A DNA stretch of 64,000 nucleotides from Mycobacterium branderi (GCF_010728725.1 NZ_AP022606.1:2108001-2172000); one strand, 5' to 3'. Counted from the first letter of the stretch, positions 48,506 to 57,145 are shown. Numbers and translations are program-made. The notes: generated from the letters alone by a model not told the origin.

Positions 48506-49528
48506 CTACCGCCGGCTCATGGTGAGTTTGCCTGCGGTCTTGTGCAGCTCCAGGGCGGTGGTCCGCTTGCCGGTGCGGGCTTCGCGCTCCAGTTGGCGCC
48601 GCTTGGACACCTCGAACTTGTCGCAGGCCTGCTCGAGCTCCTTGATCAGCAGCGCCAGGTCGTCGCGCATCGCGGCGGCTTCACCGGTGAAGTCCTCGCG
48701 TTCGAAGATGCGCCATTTCTTGAGCACCGGCATGACGACGTCGTCGAGGTGGATCCGCGGGTCGTAGACGCCGCCGACGGCGATGACGACGGCCTTGCGC
48801 CGGAACTCGGGCACCTGGAAGCCGGGCATCTGGAAGTTGCGCAGCACCCGGTGCAGCGACTTCATCGCCTGGTTGGGCGCGATCTCGAATCCGGCCTCGC
48901 TGACGTCGCGGTAGAAGATCATGTGCAGGTTCTCGTCGGCCGAGATCTTGGCCAGCAGCTGGTCGGCGATCGTGTCGTTGCAGGCTTTACCGGTGTTGCG
49001 GTGCGAAATCCGGGTCGCGAGCTCCTGGAAGGTGACGTAGATGATCGAGTCGAACAGGCTCTCGGCGAACAGATCCTCCCGAACCTGGTGATTCTGGCCC
49101 GGGCTGAAACCCCGGTTGACCACCTCGATGCGCAGCAGTTCCAGCTCGACCGGGTCGACCGCTCGGGTCACGACCAAAAAGTCCCGCAGCGCCATCCCGT
49201 GCCGGTTTTCCTCGGCCGTCCAGCGGTTGACCCACTGGCCCCAGGCGCCGTCCATCCCGAAGTTCATCGCGATCTCGCGGTGGTAGCTCGGGAGGTTGTC
49301 CTCCGTGACGAGGTTCTGCACCATCGCCACCTGGGCAACGTCGGACAGCTTCGACTGCTCGGGCTCCCAGTCCTGCCCGCCCAGCGCGTAGTAGTTCTTC
49401 CCGTCCGACCACGGGATGTAGTCGTGCGGGTTCCAGTTCTTGTGCATCGACAGATGCCGGTTGAGGTTCTTTTCGACGACGGGTTCGAGTTCGTGCAACA
49501 GGTGCAGGTCGGTCAGGTCAGCCGACAT
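48506..49528 (-). CDS. desA1: Acyl-[acyl-carrier-protein] desaturase DesA1
   Basis: A 340-residue soluble di-iron desaturase. The two iron-ligand helices are TAEENRHG (about 103) and SADENLHMIF (about 194). DesA1 is essential in mycobacteria and introduces double bonds used for mycolic acid synthesis. A strong promoter (TTGATG-17-TATATT) lies 37 bases before the ATG. A TetR gene on the same strand lies just upstream. Confidence 0.97.
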   Translation of the reverse strand: MSADLTDLHLLHELEPVVEKNLNRHLSMHKNWNPHDYIPWSDGKNYYALGGQDWEPEQSKLSDVAQVAMVQNLVTEDNLPSYHREIAMNFGMDGAWGQWVNRWTAEENRHGMALRDFLVVTRAVDPVELELLRIEVVNRGFSPGQNHQVREDLFAESLFDSIIYVTFQELATRISHRNTGKACNDTIADQLLAKISADENLHMIFYRDVSEAGFEIAPNQAMKSLHRVLRNFQMPGFQVPEFRRKAVVIAVGGVYDPRIHLDDVVMPVLKKWRIFEREDFTGEAAAMRDDLALLIKELEQACDKFEVSKRRQLEREARTGKRTTALELHKTAGKLTMSRR

Positions 49529-49565
49529 GGGCCCCTCCAGTTATCTGTATCTGTTGGTTGCAGTC

Positions 49566-49594
49566 AATATATCTGTGTACGTCGGTAGCATCAA
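49566..49594 (-). promoter_or_regulatory. desA1 promoter
   Basis: On the minus strand TTGATG (49594-49589) and TATATT (49571-49566) are separated by 17 bases, close to the sigma-A consensus and unusually good for this genome. The expected start gives a leader of about 30 bases with GGAGGGG before the desA1 ATG. Confidence 0.7.
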
Positions 49595-49650
49595 GTTTGG
49601 CCCACGCAAGCGCGCCGCGGGGCCGATCAGGGATTTGGGTGCTATCGCTG

Positions 49651-50232
49651 CTAGACCGTGGCGCGGCTGAGCAGCATGTCGACGCAGTAGTCGATGAACT
49701 GCTTACGGGTGGCGGCCAGCCGCCCGTCCAGGTACGCGGTGAACAGCGCGGTCAGGCCGCCGATCAGGCTGGTGGCGACCATGTTCTGCATGACCGGGTC
49801 ACCGATCCGCGTCAGCTTGCGCTGCAGCAACTCGATGAAGTTGGGCATCCATTCCGCGCCGGAGCGGGTCAGCACCGGTTCCACCTCGGGCGCCAGCAGC
49901 AACACGCGGCCCCGGACCGGGTCGTCGACCATCAGCGCCACGAACTGCTCGACGGCCTCACGAGGAGTGCTCGCCGACGTCAGCGTCGACATCGCCCGGG
50001 TGCAGACGTCGTCATAGACCGCGCGCACGAATTCGTCACGGTCAGTGAAGCTTTCGTAGAAATAGCGTTCGGTCAGACCGGCCTCGCGACACACCGCCCG
50101 GACTGTTACCGCGGGACCGCCTTCGCCGCCGAGCAACTGCACTCCGGCCGCGACGAGTTTGTCCCGGCGCAGAGCCTGGCGATCCTCGAGGGGAACACCG
50201 GACCAGCGGCCCCGTCGTTGACCGGACGACAC
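49651..50232 (-). CDS. TetR-family transcriptional regulator, Rv0825c-like
   Basis: A 193-residue regulator: helix-turn-helix VTVRAVCREAGLTERYFYESF (about residues 42-62) and a C-terminal ligand domain rich in hydrophobic helices. It starts at GTG 50232 with AGGAGC upstream. A 30-bp palindrome lies between it and the divergent MpaB-like gene, so it is likely autoregulated and controls that gene. Whether it also affects desA1, 122 bp downstream on the same strand, is open. Confidence 0.9.
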   Translation of the reverse strand: MSSGQRRGRWSGVPLEDRQALRRDKLVAAGVQLLGGEGGPAVTVRAVCREAGLTERYFYESFTDRDEFVRAVYDDVCTRAMSTLTSASTPREAVEQFVALMVDDPVRGRVLLLAPEVEPVLTRSGAEWMPNFIELLQRKLTRIGDPVMQNMVATSLIGGLTALFTAYLDGRLAATRKQFIDYCVDMLLSRATV

Positions 50233-50246
50233 ATCGCTCCTAAGGT

Positions 50247-50276
50247 CTATATTGACAACGCATGTAGTCAGTATGG
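50247..50276. promoter_or_regulatory. 30-bp palindromic operator of the TetR/MpaB-like pair
   Basis: CTATATTGAC (50247-50256) and GTCAGTATGG (50267-50276) mirror each other at 8 of 10 positions, and inner AC/GT pairs extend the symmetry (TGACnAC-N4-GTnGTCA). It lies between the divergent starts and touches the ATG at 50273. Confidence 0.65.
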
Positions 50277-51307
50277 CTGAGACCGGACAGGAAACTTCGT
50301 TAGTGACTCAAGATACGTCTGAGGCGCGCCCGCTGACCAGCGAAGGCGGGGTGGCTGCCGGTTGCCCCGTGTCGCCGGGCGGATACGACGCGCCGCCTAC
50401 GCCGCTCGGCCCGGATTCGCTCACGTGGAAATACTTCGGCGACTGGCGCGGCATGCTGCAGGGCCCGTGGGCCGGCTCGATGCAGAACATGCATCCGCAG
50501 CTGGGCGCGGCGGTCGAAGACCACTCGACGTTTTTCCGGGAACGCTGGCCGCGGCTGCTGCGCTCGCTCTACCCGATCGGCGGCGTGGTGTTCGACGGCG
50601 ACCGTGCGCCGGCGACCGGCGCCGAGGTGCGCGACTACCACGTCGGCATCAAGGGCGTCGACGCCCTGGGCCGGCGCTACCACGCGCTGAATCCCGATGT
50701 CTTCTACTGGGCACACGCCACCTTCTTTGTTGGCACTTTGATTGTGGCCGAACGATTTTGCGGCGGCATTACTGAAGCGCAGAAGCGGCAGCTGTTCGAC
50801 GAGCACATTGCGTGGTACCGGATGTACGGCATGAGCATGCGACCAGTACCCAAGTCCTGGGAGGAGTTTCAGGTCTACTGGGACCACATGTGCCGCGAGG
50901 TGCTGGAGAACAACTATGCCGCCCGCGAAGTGCTCAACCTGACCGAGCTGCCCAAACCGCCGTTCGCGCAATGGCTTCCGGAATGGCTATGGGCACTGCA
51001 GCGCAAACTGATGGCACCGTTCTTCGTCTGGCTCACTGTCGGCCTCTACGACCCGCCGGTGCGCGAGTTGATGGGCTACACGTGGTCGTCTCGCGACGAG
51101 TGGCTTCATCGCCGGTTCGGCGACATCGTTCGGTTGATCTTCGCCTTGGTGCCGCGGCGTTACCGCAAGCATCCGCGGGCGCGTGCCGGTTGGGATCGCG
51201 CCACCGGCCGGATCCCGGCCGACACGCCGCTGGTGCACACGCCTGCGCGCAACCTGCCGCCGGCTGACGAGCGCGGAAACCCAAAGCACTACTGCCCCAA
51301 CGTTTAA
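50273..51307 (+). CDS. Oxygenase MpaB-family protein (DUF2236), Rv0826-like
   Basis: A 344-residue protein of the DUF2236/MpaB family, haem-binding oxygenase-like proteins related to latex-clearing protein. LLRSLYPIGGVVFDGD, YHALNPDVFYWAHATFFV and DEHIAWYRMYGMSMRPVP are family blocks; the conserved Asp and His near WAHATF may contact haem. ATG at 50273 is chosen; a TTG at 50252 would put the start inside the operator, and a GTG at 50303 is also possible. Confidence 0.85.
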   Translation: MAETGQETSLVTQDTSEARPLTSEGGVAAGCPVSPGGYDAPPTPLGPDSLTWKYFGDWRGMLQGPWAGSMQNMHPQLGAAVEDHSTFFRERWPRLLRSLYPIGGVVFDGDRAPATGAEVRDYHVGIKGVDALGRRYHALNPDVFYWAHATFFVGTLIVAERFCGGITEAQKRQLFDEHIAWYRMYGMSMRPVPKSWEEFQVYWDHMCREVLENNYAAREVLNLTELPKPPFAQWLPEWLWALQRKLMAPFFVWLTVGLYDPPVRELMGYTWSSRDEWLHRRFGDIVRLIFALVPRRYRKHPRARAGWDRATGRIPADTPLVHTPARNLPPADERGNPKHYCPNV

Positions 51308-51313
51308 CCAGCA

Positions 51314-51517
51314 TCAGTGGGCGTGGCTGTGCGCCTCCTCGAGGCCGGCCTGGTGCACGTGGGCGTGGCTGTGCTCGGTGCCGTCGTCGTGGGTGTGGGT
51401 GTGCTCGTGTTCGACGTGTTCGTGCTCGTGTGTGGTGTGCGGGTGGGTGTGAGCGACGCCGCCGTGCTCGTGTTCGTGTGAATGCGGCGCTTCATGCGGG
51501 TGGTCGTGGTGCGACAT
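51314..51517 (-). CDS. Histidine-rich small metal-binding protein
   Basis: A 67-residue protein, over one third His plus many Glu (SHHDHPHEAPHSHEHEHGG, HTHPHTTHEHEHVEHEHTHT). No signal peptide or span is present, so it is cytosolic. It starts 5 bases after kmtR, a nickel/cobalt-sensing repressor, so it is probably expressed when these metals are high and may buffer or carry them. I do not recall it beside kmtR in M. tuberculosis. Confidence 0.8.
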   Translation of the reverse strand: MSHHDHPHEAPHSHEHEHGGVAHTHPHTTHEHEHVEHEHTHTHDDGTEHSHAHVHQAGLEEAHSHAH

Positions 51518-51522
51518 GATCC

Positions 51523-51912
51523 TTATCTCCTTTGTTGCGTTGTCTTTTCGGCAACGACCTGCAGTCCGGTGTCAGCGCGGTGATGCGCCGGAACGCCCGG
51601 ACCGGCATGCTCGGCGTTGAAAACGGCGTCGGTGACGAGCTGGCACACGTGATCGTTTTCCAGGCTGTAGAAGATCGTGGTGCCTTCGCGACGGGTGCGT
51701 ACCAGCCGTGCCATCCGCAGCTTGGCGAGGTGCTGCGAGACCGACGGGGCCGGTTTGCCCACATGCTCGGCGAGTTCGTTGACCGACATCTCGCGATGGG
51801 CGAGCGACCAGAGCACCTGGACCCGGGTGGGGTCGGCCAGCATGCGGAACACCTCGACCACCAGGCGCACCTGATCGTCCGGCAGGCGCATATCCCTATT
51901 ACTTGCATGCAT
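51523..51912 (-). CDS. kmtR: ArsR/SmtB-family Ni/Co sensor KmtR
   Basis: A 129-residue winged-helix repressor (VNELAEHVGKPAPSVSQHLAKL is the recognition region). The C-terminal metal ligands known for KmtR are kept: His in ENDHV, Glu-His in NAEH and the HH pair in AHHRAD. It releases DNA on binding Ni or Co. Start at 51912 gives the expected length; an ATG at 51891 would be shorter. Upstream gcatacgc...gcgtgc could be its operator. Confidence 0.94.
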   Translation of the reverse strand: MHASNRDMRLPDDQVRLVVEVFRMLADPTRVQVLWSLAHREMSVNELAEHVGKPAPSVSQHLAKLRMARLVRTRREGTTIFYSLENDHVCQLVTDAVFNAEHAGPGVPAHHRADTGLQVVAEKTTQQRR

Positions 51913-51953
51913 ACGCAGATAGTAGCGCAGCGTGCGGAGCGGGTGTCAAGGGT

Positions 51954-52463
51954 TCATCCGACAGGAGCGTCGCGCACCCGTCGCTCGCCGCCGTTGCGCT
52001 CGTTCCAGAACCGGTACACGTCGACGGCTTCGTCGCGGGGTTCGTAGCGCATCGGCAGGCGCCGCTGGTCGGCCGGCTTGGCAAACTCCGCATAGAACGT
52101 ATTGAGCTCAAAGTATTTGCGGTCGTCGACGTAGTACGGCTCGTACTGCTCCCGATTGGTGAGGAAGACGACCTGATCCGGTGAGCAGTAGTACAGCGCG
52201 CCCAGACACATCGGGCACGGATGGGCCAGCACATAAATGGTTGTCCCGACGAGGTGTTCAGTGCCCAGCTTCGTGCAGGCCGCACGGATGGCAAGGATCT
52301 CGGCATGCGCGGTCGGGTCGTGAGTCTGCGCAACCTTGTTCGGGCTCTCGGCGAGGACTTCGCCGTCCTTGACGATGACCGTCGCGAACGGACGCCCACC
52401 GTCGGCGACGTTTCGGCGGGCCAGGTCGATGGTCCGTTGGGCGAAGTCCATGACACTCCCCAT
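51954..52463 (-). CDS. Nucleoside/guanine deaminase-like zinc enzyme, Rv0828c-like
   Basis: A 169-residue cytidine-deaminase-fold protein. Zinc site HAE (His53, Glu55) and PCPMC (Cys83, Cys86) are complete. The C-terminal region (YEPYYVDDRKYFELNTFYAEF) resembles guanine deaminase-type enzymes, but the base specificity is not clear. ATG at 52463 is used; an ATG at 52451 has a closer GGGGAG ribosome site. It lies 41 bp upstream of kmtR on the same strand. Confidence 0.88.
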   Translation of the reverse strand: MGSVMDFAQRTIDLARRNVADGGRPFATVIVKDGEVLAESPNKVAQTHDPTAHAEILAIRAACTKLGTEHLVGTTIYVLAHPCPMCLGALYYCSPDQVVFLTNREQYEPYYVDDRKYFELNTFYAEFAKPADQRRLPMRYEPRDEAVDVYRFWNERNGGERRVRDAPVG

Positions 52464-52506
52464 TCCACGAAAATAACTAGCTGATCTATATTATTGGGAA
52501 CCTCGG

Positions 52507-53418
52507 ATGGGAGATACCCGAATGCGCACCGACAGCGATACCTGGGATCTGGCGAGCAGCGTCGGCGCGACGGCGACGATGGTTGCCGCGCAACGGGCGC
52601 TGGCGGCGTCGGCATCGTTGATCGACGACCCGTTCGCGGCGCCGCTGGTGCGTGCGGTGGGCTACGACGTCTACACCCGGCTGGTGGACGGGCAGATCCC
52701 GGTCACCGAGGATTCCGGGTTCGACCCGGACCGGATGGCCCGGGGAATGGCCGTCCGAACCCGGTTCTACGACCGCTTCTTCCTCGAGGCGACGCAGAGC
52801 GGCATCCGTCAGGCAGTCATCGTCGCAGCCGGCCTCGACGCGCGGGCGTATCGGTTGGGGTGGCCGGCGGGAACCGTCGTCTACGAGGTCGACATGCCCG
52901 AGGTGATCGATTTCAAGACCTCGACGCTGGCCAAGCTGGGCGCCGAGCCGACCGCGGAGCGGCGGACCGTGGCCGTCGACCTGCGCGACGACTGGCCGGC
53001 CGCGCTGCGGGATGCCGGATTCGACACGGACGCCGCCGCGGCGTGGAGCGCCGAGGGTTTAGTGGTGTATCTGCCGCCCGAGGCTCAGGACGCGCTGTTC
53101 GACAACGTCACCGCGCTGAGCGCTGCCGGTAGTCGACTGGCATGCGAATTCGTGCCTGACACAAGAATTTTCGCCGACGAGCGGTGGCGCGCGCATCACG
53201 AGCGGATGAGCGAGCTCGGGTTCGACATCGACTTCAACGAACTCGTCTACCACTTCGAGCGCAGTCACATCATCGAGTACCTGACCCGGCATGGCTGGCA
53301 GGTGTCGCACCGCCCGGTCGCGCAGCTGCACGCCGACAACGGTTTTGACTACCCCGACGACGACGTCGCGGCGGCTTTTGCAAACGTCACCTATCTCAAC
53401 GCGGTGCTGGGTACCTAA
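52507..53418 (+). CDS. Class I SAM-dependent methyltransferase, Rv0830-like
   Basis: A 303-residue member of the large mycobacterial methyltransferase family (leucine carboxyl methyltransferase fold). [16 protein letters not shown] near the start, [27 protein letters not shown] (SAM site) and [19 protein letters not shown] are its hallmarks. Substrate unknown. The region before it is AT-rich (gatctatattattgg, 52483-52497), which likely holds the promoter. Confidence 0.93.
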   Translation: MGDTRMRTDSDTWDLASSVGATATMVAAQRALAASASLIDDPFAAPLVRAVGYDVYTRLVDGQIPVTEDSGFDPDRMARGMAVRTRFYDRFFLEATQSGIRQAVIVAAGLDARAYRLGWPAGTVVYEVDMPEVIDFKTSTLAKLGAEPTAERRTVAVDLRDDWPAALRDAGFDTDAAAAWSAEGLVVYLPPEAQDALFDNVTALSAAGSRLACEFVPDTRIFADERWRAHHERMSELGFDIDFNELVYHFERSHIIEYLTRHGWQVSHRPVAQLHADNGFDYPDDDVAAAFANVTYLNAVLGT

Positions 53419-54497
53419 TGCAACTGCGGTAGGACTTTGGTGCGGTAGAACTCGATCGCCGTTTTCGGGTCCTGCTGCGGGAAGTGCATGAACGGCGTCG
53501 CCCCGGCATCCAGAACGGACTGCACCGCTTTGACGTGGACGGCCGCGTCGGTGCCGGTGGTCCAGCCCTTGATCACCTTGTCGAGCGGATTGGCTTCGGC
53601 TGCGCGTTGAATGTCGACGGGGTTGGGTTGGTCGACGGCCCCGCCGGTGAAGCGCCACAGCTCGGCGGCGCGGCTGATCTCGGGCTGGTCGCCGACGACG
53701 GCGAACATCTCGGCCCGCTTGGCGAGCGTCGCGGGGTCGCGGCCGGAGTCCTTGGCGCCCTGATTGAACGCGTCGACCAGCTTCTTGTCTTTCATGCTGT
53801 CGGCCTGGGCGATCCAGCCGTCGCCGTACTGTCCGGCCAGGTGTGCGCTTTTCGGGCCGCCGGCGGCGACGAAGATCGGCGGAGGCTTTTGTGGTAGGTC
53901 GTAGATCTTGAGCTGGTTGGTCTGAAAGTATTTGCCCTGGAACGAGATTCGTTGACCGGTCCACAGTTGCCGGATCAGCTGGATGGCCTCGATGAGCCGG
54001 TCGTGGCGCTCTCGGTAACTGCCGAATTGGGTGGTGGCGGCCTGTTCGTTGAGGCGCTCGCCGGTGCCGATGCCGAGGAACACCCGCCCCGGATAGAGCA
54101 CCTCGAGCGAGGCGAAAGCGTGCGCGACTGTCGTCGGGTGGTAGCGGTAGATCGGGCACGTGACGCCGGTGCCGAACGGGATGTGGTTGGTGCGCTGGCC
54201 GGCCAACGCGAGCGTGATCCACGGGAACATCGCATGGCCCTCGTTGTCCTGCCACGGCTGGATGTGGTCGCTGGCCCACAGGTAGCGAAAGCCGGCCTGC
54301 TCGGCGGCCTGGGCCTGCTCGACCAGCTGGGCGGTGGGGAACTGCTCGTGGGAGAGCACGAAGCCCACGCCTGGGCCCGACGGCGTGGGCGGGGCAGTCG
54401 GCGTGGTTTCGGGTTTTGAGCTGCACGCGGCGACAATGCCCGTGGCGCTCAGCCCTGCGGCGATCAGACCGAACGAGCGGCGTGATATTCCTCTCAT
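53415..54497 (-). CDS. F420-dependent LLM-class oxidoreductase, Tat-exported lipoprotein (Fgd2/fHMAD-like)
   Basis: A 360-residue luciferase-like F420 enzyme. The N-terminus has a twin-arginine signal ([11 protein letters not shown]) and a lipobox (VAACSS, Cys about 25), so it folds with F420 inside and is exported. [20 protein letters not shown] and [13 protein letters not shown] are LLM/Fgd-type blocks. It resembles Rv0132c, an F420-dependent hydroxymycolic acid dehydrogenase. Its end overlaps that of the methyltransferase by 4 bp. Confidence 0.9.
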   Translation of the reverse strand: MRGISRRSFGLIAAGLSATGIVAACSSKPETTPTAPPTPSGPGVGFVLSHEQFPTAQLVEQAQAAEQAGFRYLWASDHIQPWQDNEGHAMFPWITLALAGQRTNHIPFGTGVTCPIYRYHPTTVAHAFASLEVLYPGRVFLGIGTGERLNEQAATTQFGSYRERHDRLIEAIQLIRQLWTGQRISFQGKYFQTNQLKIYDLPQKPPPIFVAAGGPKSAHLAGQYGDGWIAQADSMKDKKLVDAFNQGAKDSGRDPATLAKRAEMFAVVGDQPEISRAAELWRFTGGAVDQPNPVDIQRAAEANPLDKVIKGWTTGTDAAVHVKAVQSVLDAGATPFMHFPQQDPKTAIEFYRTKVLPQLH

Positions 54498-54516
54498 CGC
54501 CTAGGGGTACCCAGGT

Positions 54517-54738
54517 TTACCTACCTGTCGTTTGCGCGCAGTAGCTTTCAAGATCCTTTTGTGTATAGCCCGGCGTGGCAATGCCCCCGACCGCCGACTG
54601 GTTCGCGGCGATGCAGTCCTTGTAGTTCTGACTCTCCCAGGGCCGTTGCGCAATTACGATCGCGCCGACGATGACGATTCCCGCCACGATCGACCCGATC
54701 ACGAGCCACCTGCGAGGCACTGTGTTAATAGCTTTCAC
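54517..54738 (-). CDS. Small single-span protein
   Basis: A 73-residue protein: basic start NTVPRRW, one span (LVIGSIVAGIVIVGAIVIAQ), then an external part with two Cys (YKDCIAANQSAV, LESYCAQTTG) likely joined by a disulfide. The GTG at 54738 is favoured, overlapping the end of the Excalibur gene by 14 bp; an ATG at 54789 would be a longer alternative. Function unknown. Confidence 0.6.
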   Translation of the reverse strand: MKAINTVPRRWLVIGSIVAGIVIVGAIVIAQRPWESQNYKDCIAANQSAVGGIATPGYTQKDLESYCAQTTGR

Positions 54739-54937
54739 AGGCGATGCCGTCGTTGTCGCGATCGAGTGAAGGCCGGTAAGCCTGATCACCCCGGGGGATG
54801 TCGTAGCGCCCGTCCTTGTGGGCCTCGGTGCAGTTCTTGTAGGGCGGACCCGCGACCGCGGCCGGCGCGACGGCCAGACCGGTGCCCAGGGCGGCGGTGC
54901 CTAAAGCTGTCGCGACTAGGAAAGCGCGGACTGTCAT
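54725..54937 (-). CDS. Secreted Excalibur-domain protein
   Basis: A 70-residue protein with a signal peptide (FLVATALGTAALGTGLAVAPAAVA, cleavage near residue 28) and a C-terminal Excalibur motif: YKNCTEAHKDGRYDI and DRDNDGIACE, a calcium-binding DxDxDG loop with a Cys pair. A GGAGG site precedes the ATG at 54937. It is likely co-transcribed with the downstream single-span gene. Confidence 0.85.
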   Translation of the reverse strand: MTVRAFLVATALGTAALGTGLAVAPAAVAGPPYKNCTEAHKDGRYDIPRGDQAYRPSLDRDNDGIACESY

Positions 54938-55121
54938 CGCTAAGCACCCTCCAGTAATGGGCTGTTCCACTTTTGTGAAATAACGTCTACCACGGGAGCC
55001 TAGCTCGTCCCCAACTTCGGCGGCGGAGAATCCGGGCACGAGCAGACGCCGATCAGCGCCAGGACGTCAAGAATCAGCCGAAGTAACTGTCAAGCGTCAG
55101 CCGAAACAACTCAGACAAGAG

Positions 55122-55194
55122 TGCCCCCACTAGGACTCGAACCTAGGACCTGCGGATTAAAAGTCCGTAGCTCTACCAACTGAGCTATAGGGGC
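55122..55194 (-). tRNA. tRNA-Lys (anticodon TTT)
   Basis: The minus strand folds as a standard tRNA: acceptor GCCCCTA with TGGGGGC, anticodon loop CTTTTAA (TTT), T-loop GTTCGAGTC. 73 bases with discriminator A; CCA is not encoded. It faces the three plus-strand tRNAs. Confidence 0.96.
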
Positions 55195-55233
55195 CGCGAC
55201 GCACAGGATACTGCCTCCGTGGCGGGAGCTCGT

Positions 55234-55263
55234 TTGAGGATTCGGTCTGCCGTGGCCTAAGCT
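55234..55263 (+). promoter_or_regulatory. Promoter of the tRNA-Glu-Asp-Phe cluster
   Basis: TTGAGG (55234-55239) and TAAGCT (55258-55263) are 18 bases apart, about 54 bases before tRNA-Glu. This fits a sigma-A promoter for the three tRNAs. Confidence 0.6.
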
Positions 55264-55316
55264 GGCTTGGCTCACAACGTCACCCGTTGCGAGTGCCCCG
55301 GAGAGATTCGGTTCTG

Positions 55317-55390
55317 GCCCCCTTCGTCTAGACGGCCTAGGACGCCGCCCTTTCAAGGCGGTAACGCGGGTTCGAATCCCGTAGGGGGTA
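55317..55390 (+). tRNA. tRNA-Glu (anticodon TTC)
   Basis: Acceptor GCCCCCT pairs with AGGGGGT, anticodon loop CTTTCAA (TTC), T-loop GTTCGAATC. First of three linked tRNAs. CCA is not encoded. Confidence 0.96.
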
Positions 55391-55423
55391 CCGCTACGCG
55401 GCGACGCGGAGCAGACAGTGCGA

Positions 55424-55500
55424 GGCCCTGTGGCGCAGTTGGTTAGCGCGCCGCCCTGTCACGGCGGAGGTCGCGGGTTCGAGTCCCGTCAGGGTCGCCA
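55424..55500 (+). tRNA. tRNA-Asp (anticodon GTC)
   Basis: Acceptor GGCCCTG pairs with CAGGGTC, anticodon loop CTGTCAC (GTC), T-loop GTTCGAGTC. The 3' CCA is encoded at 55498-55500. Confidence 0.96.
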
Positions 55501-55525
55501 TCGCGGCGAGGCATACGTGCCTTCC

Positions 55526-55602
55526 GGCCAGGTAGCTCAGTCGGTATGAGCGTCCGCCTGAAAAGCGGAAGGTCGCCGGTTCGATCCCGGCCCTGGCCAC
55601 CA
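55526..55602 (+). tRNA. tRNA-Phe (anticodon GAA)
   Basis: Acceptor GGCCAGG pairs with CCTGGCC, anticodon loop CTGAAAA (GAA), T-loop GTTCGATCC. CCA is encoded at 55600-55602. It is the last native gene before the integrated element. Confidence 0.96.
55575..55602. other. Candidate attachment site (attL) in the tRNA-Phe 3' end
   Basis: Tyrosine integrases often insert at the T-arm and acceptor end of a tRNA and restore it. The integrase gene starts its 3' end only 100 bp beyond this tRNA-Phe. The matching attR copy would be outside the window, so this is a positional inference. Confidence 0.35.
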
Positions 55603-55702
55603 GGTGGTTTATGCAGGTCAGAGCAGCTTAAATGCGGTGTTGGCGGCGCGTCTGTTCCTCCGAGAATTCGTCCCGATGGGGCCAAAATGGGGCCAAACCG
55701 GA

Positions 55703-56791
55703 TCAGTTGTTGCCGTCGTGAAAGTCGTCGAGCGAGTCGAGTGCGGTTGCGATGTCGTCGAGCTCGTCGTCGAACAGATCCGCGTAGGTGTGCGCGGTCA
55801 CGGTGATCGATGCGTGGCCCATCGCCTTTTGCAGGAGTCTGAGGTCAGCCCCGGCCCGGCGTGATAGCGACGCATAGGTGTGCCGCAGATCGTGCACGCG
55901 CAACTCAGCCCGGCCGATCTCGATGACCGACTTTCTCCAATTGACGGAGCGTTTCCAGTTTTCCAGGCTTAGCCGCGAGCCCTTCGGCGACGCGATCGCT
56001 GGCGCGCCAGGGCTTCGTGCATCGAGCCGCGCCTTCAGCGCTGGCATTAAGCGCTCGGGAATCGGGACAGAACGTCGGCCGGCCTCCGATTTCGGATTGC
56101 CCTCGACGAGTTTGCCGCCGACTTGGGTCATCGATCGACGAACCCGGACTCGACGAGCGCCTAGGTCGACGTCCTCGACGTTAAGGCCGGTGAGTTCACC
56201 GAATCGAAGCCCTGTGTAAGCGAGGATCAAGACGATGTCCCCATGAGGCCCGCATGTCTGGGCAAGCGCTGCGACTTCGGCTGCGGTCAAATAGATGTGG
56301 GGCGCTTGTCGCATCGGCGGAAACTTGGTGCGTGATGCCGGGTTCTTGCCGAGGAGATGACCTTCGTCGACGGCCCGGTCAAGGGCCATCTTGAGGACCG
56401 AATGCGTCCATCGCACCGTTCGGGGCCCCAGGCCCGATGCGGACATGGCATTAACCCATTGCTGGATCGACTCGTGATCAATCTTTCCGATTGGCCACGA
56501 GCCGAATTGCGGCTCGATACGAAGTCTCCAGTTGTCTTCGTATCCGCGACGGACTTTCGCGCTCAGGTCCGGTCGCGACGCGAGCCAAGATCGATACACG
56601 GCACAAAGTTGAACCTTGCCGCCACGTGGGTCCACCCGCTCGCCCGCGGCACTACTGGTGACTAGCTTTGCCTCAAACCGCCGTGCCTCGCGCTCAGTTT
56701 TGAAAGTCTTCTTTCGCTTCGAGCGGTCTGGCAGCCGCCATTGCACGTCATATCTCACGCCGTCCTTGGTTTCGCGACGTTTGATTGCCAT
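55703..56791 (-). CDS. int: Phage-type tyrosine integrase
   Basis: A 362-residue tyrosine recombinase. An N-terminal Arm-type and SAM-like core-binding region is followed by the catalytic domain: TGLRFGEL (Arg about 195), HDLRHT (about 299-304), GHASITVTAHTYADL (His about 325 and Tyr about 334). It reads toward the tRNA-Phe, as expected for an element integrated there. Codon use is slightly less GC-biased than the flanking genes. Confidence 0.95.
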   Translation of the reverse strand: MAIKRRETKDGVRYDVQWRLPDRSKRKKTFKTEREARRFEAKLVTSSAAGERVDPRGGKVQLCAVYRSWLASRPDLSAKVRRGYEDNWRLRIEPQFGSWPIGKIDHESIQQWVNAMSASGLGPRTVRWTHSVLKMALDRAVDEGHLLGKNPASRTKFPPMRQAPHIYLTAAEVAALAQTCGPHGDIVLILAYTGLRFGELTGLNVEDVDLGARRVRVRRSMTQVGGKLVEGNPKSEAGRRSVPIPERLMPALKARLDARSPGAPAIASPKGSRLSLENWKRSVNWRKSVIEIGRAELRVHDLRHTYASLSRRAGADLRLLQKAMGHASITVTAHTYADLFDDELDDIATALDSLDDFHDGNN

Positions 56792-56905
56792 GGTGCCTCC
56801 GAATCAGGCTGGGCGACAGTCGGTCAAGACAGCCTCCGGGTTAGTGATATGCGATGCTGATGCCAGCGCACCCTACGGCTTGTGTGACAACGCGAGCGCG
56901 GTAGC

Positions 56906-57118
56906 CTACACCCGAGCAGATTGAATCCATTCGTCTACATCAGCTTTCGTCCACCGCCGATGTCGATCGCTCAGCCTTATGTGATGCGGTCCAGGAGCGT
57001 CGATCCCGCGTTCTCGTTTGGCCGCCCAATCATGCAGCGTTGATACCGGAACACCGGTCAGCTCACATACTTGTCTGGCAGTGAGCATCTCTCGGCCGTT
57101 GGTGGTGTCGTAGCGCAT
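56906..57118 (-). CDS. xis: Excisionase-like helix-turn-helix protein
   Basis: A 70-residue winged helix-turn-helix of the MerR/Xis type: LTARQVCELTGVPVSTLHDWAAK and a C-terminal HRRWTKADVDEWI. ATG at 57118 has GGAAGGAA upstream. Placed 114 bp upstream of int on the same strand, it probably controls excision direction. Confidence 0.8.
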   Translation of the reverse strand: MRYDTTNGREMLTARQVCELTGVPVSTLHDWAAKRERGIDAPGPHHIRLSDRHRRWTKADVDEWIQSARV

Positions 57119-57145
57119 GATTAGTTCCTTCCCCGGCAAAGCGGC

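Noticed and set aside
50252..50257. TTGACA as a -35 box for the MpaB-like gene
   Set aside because: No -10-like hexamer lies 16-18 bases downstream, and the sequence is part of the palindrome.
51314..51517. Low-complexity artefact instead of a gene
   Set aside because: His codons alternate with varied residues, the frame is closed and coupled to kmtR, and the reverse frames are less plausible.
55050..55110. Short repeat with agccgaa units before tRNA-Lys
   Set aside because: Two imperfect copies only (cagccgaagtaac and cagccgaaacaac), with no further pattern.
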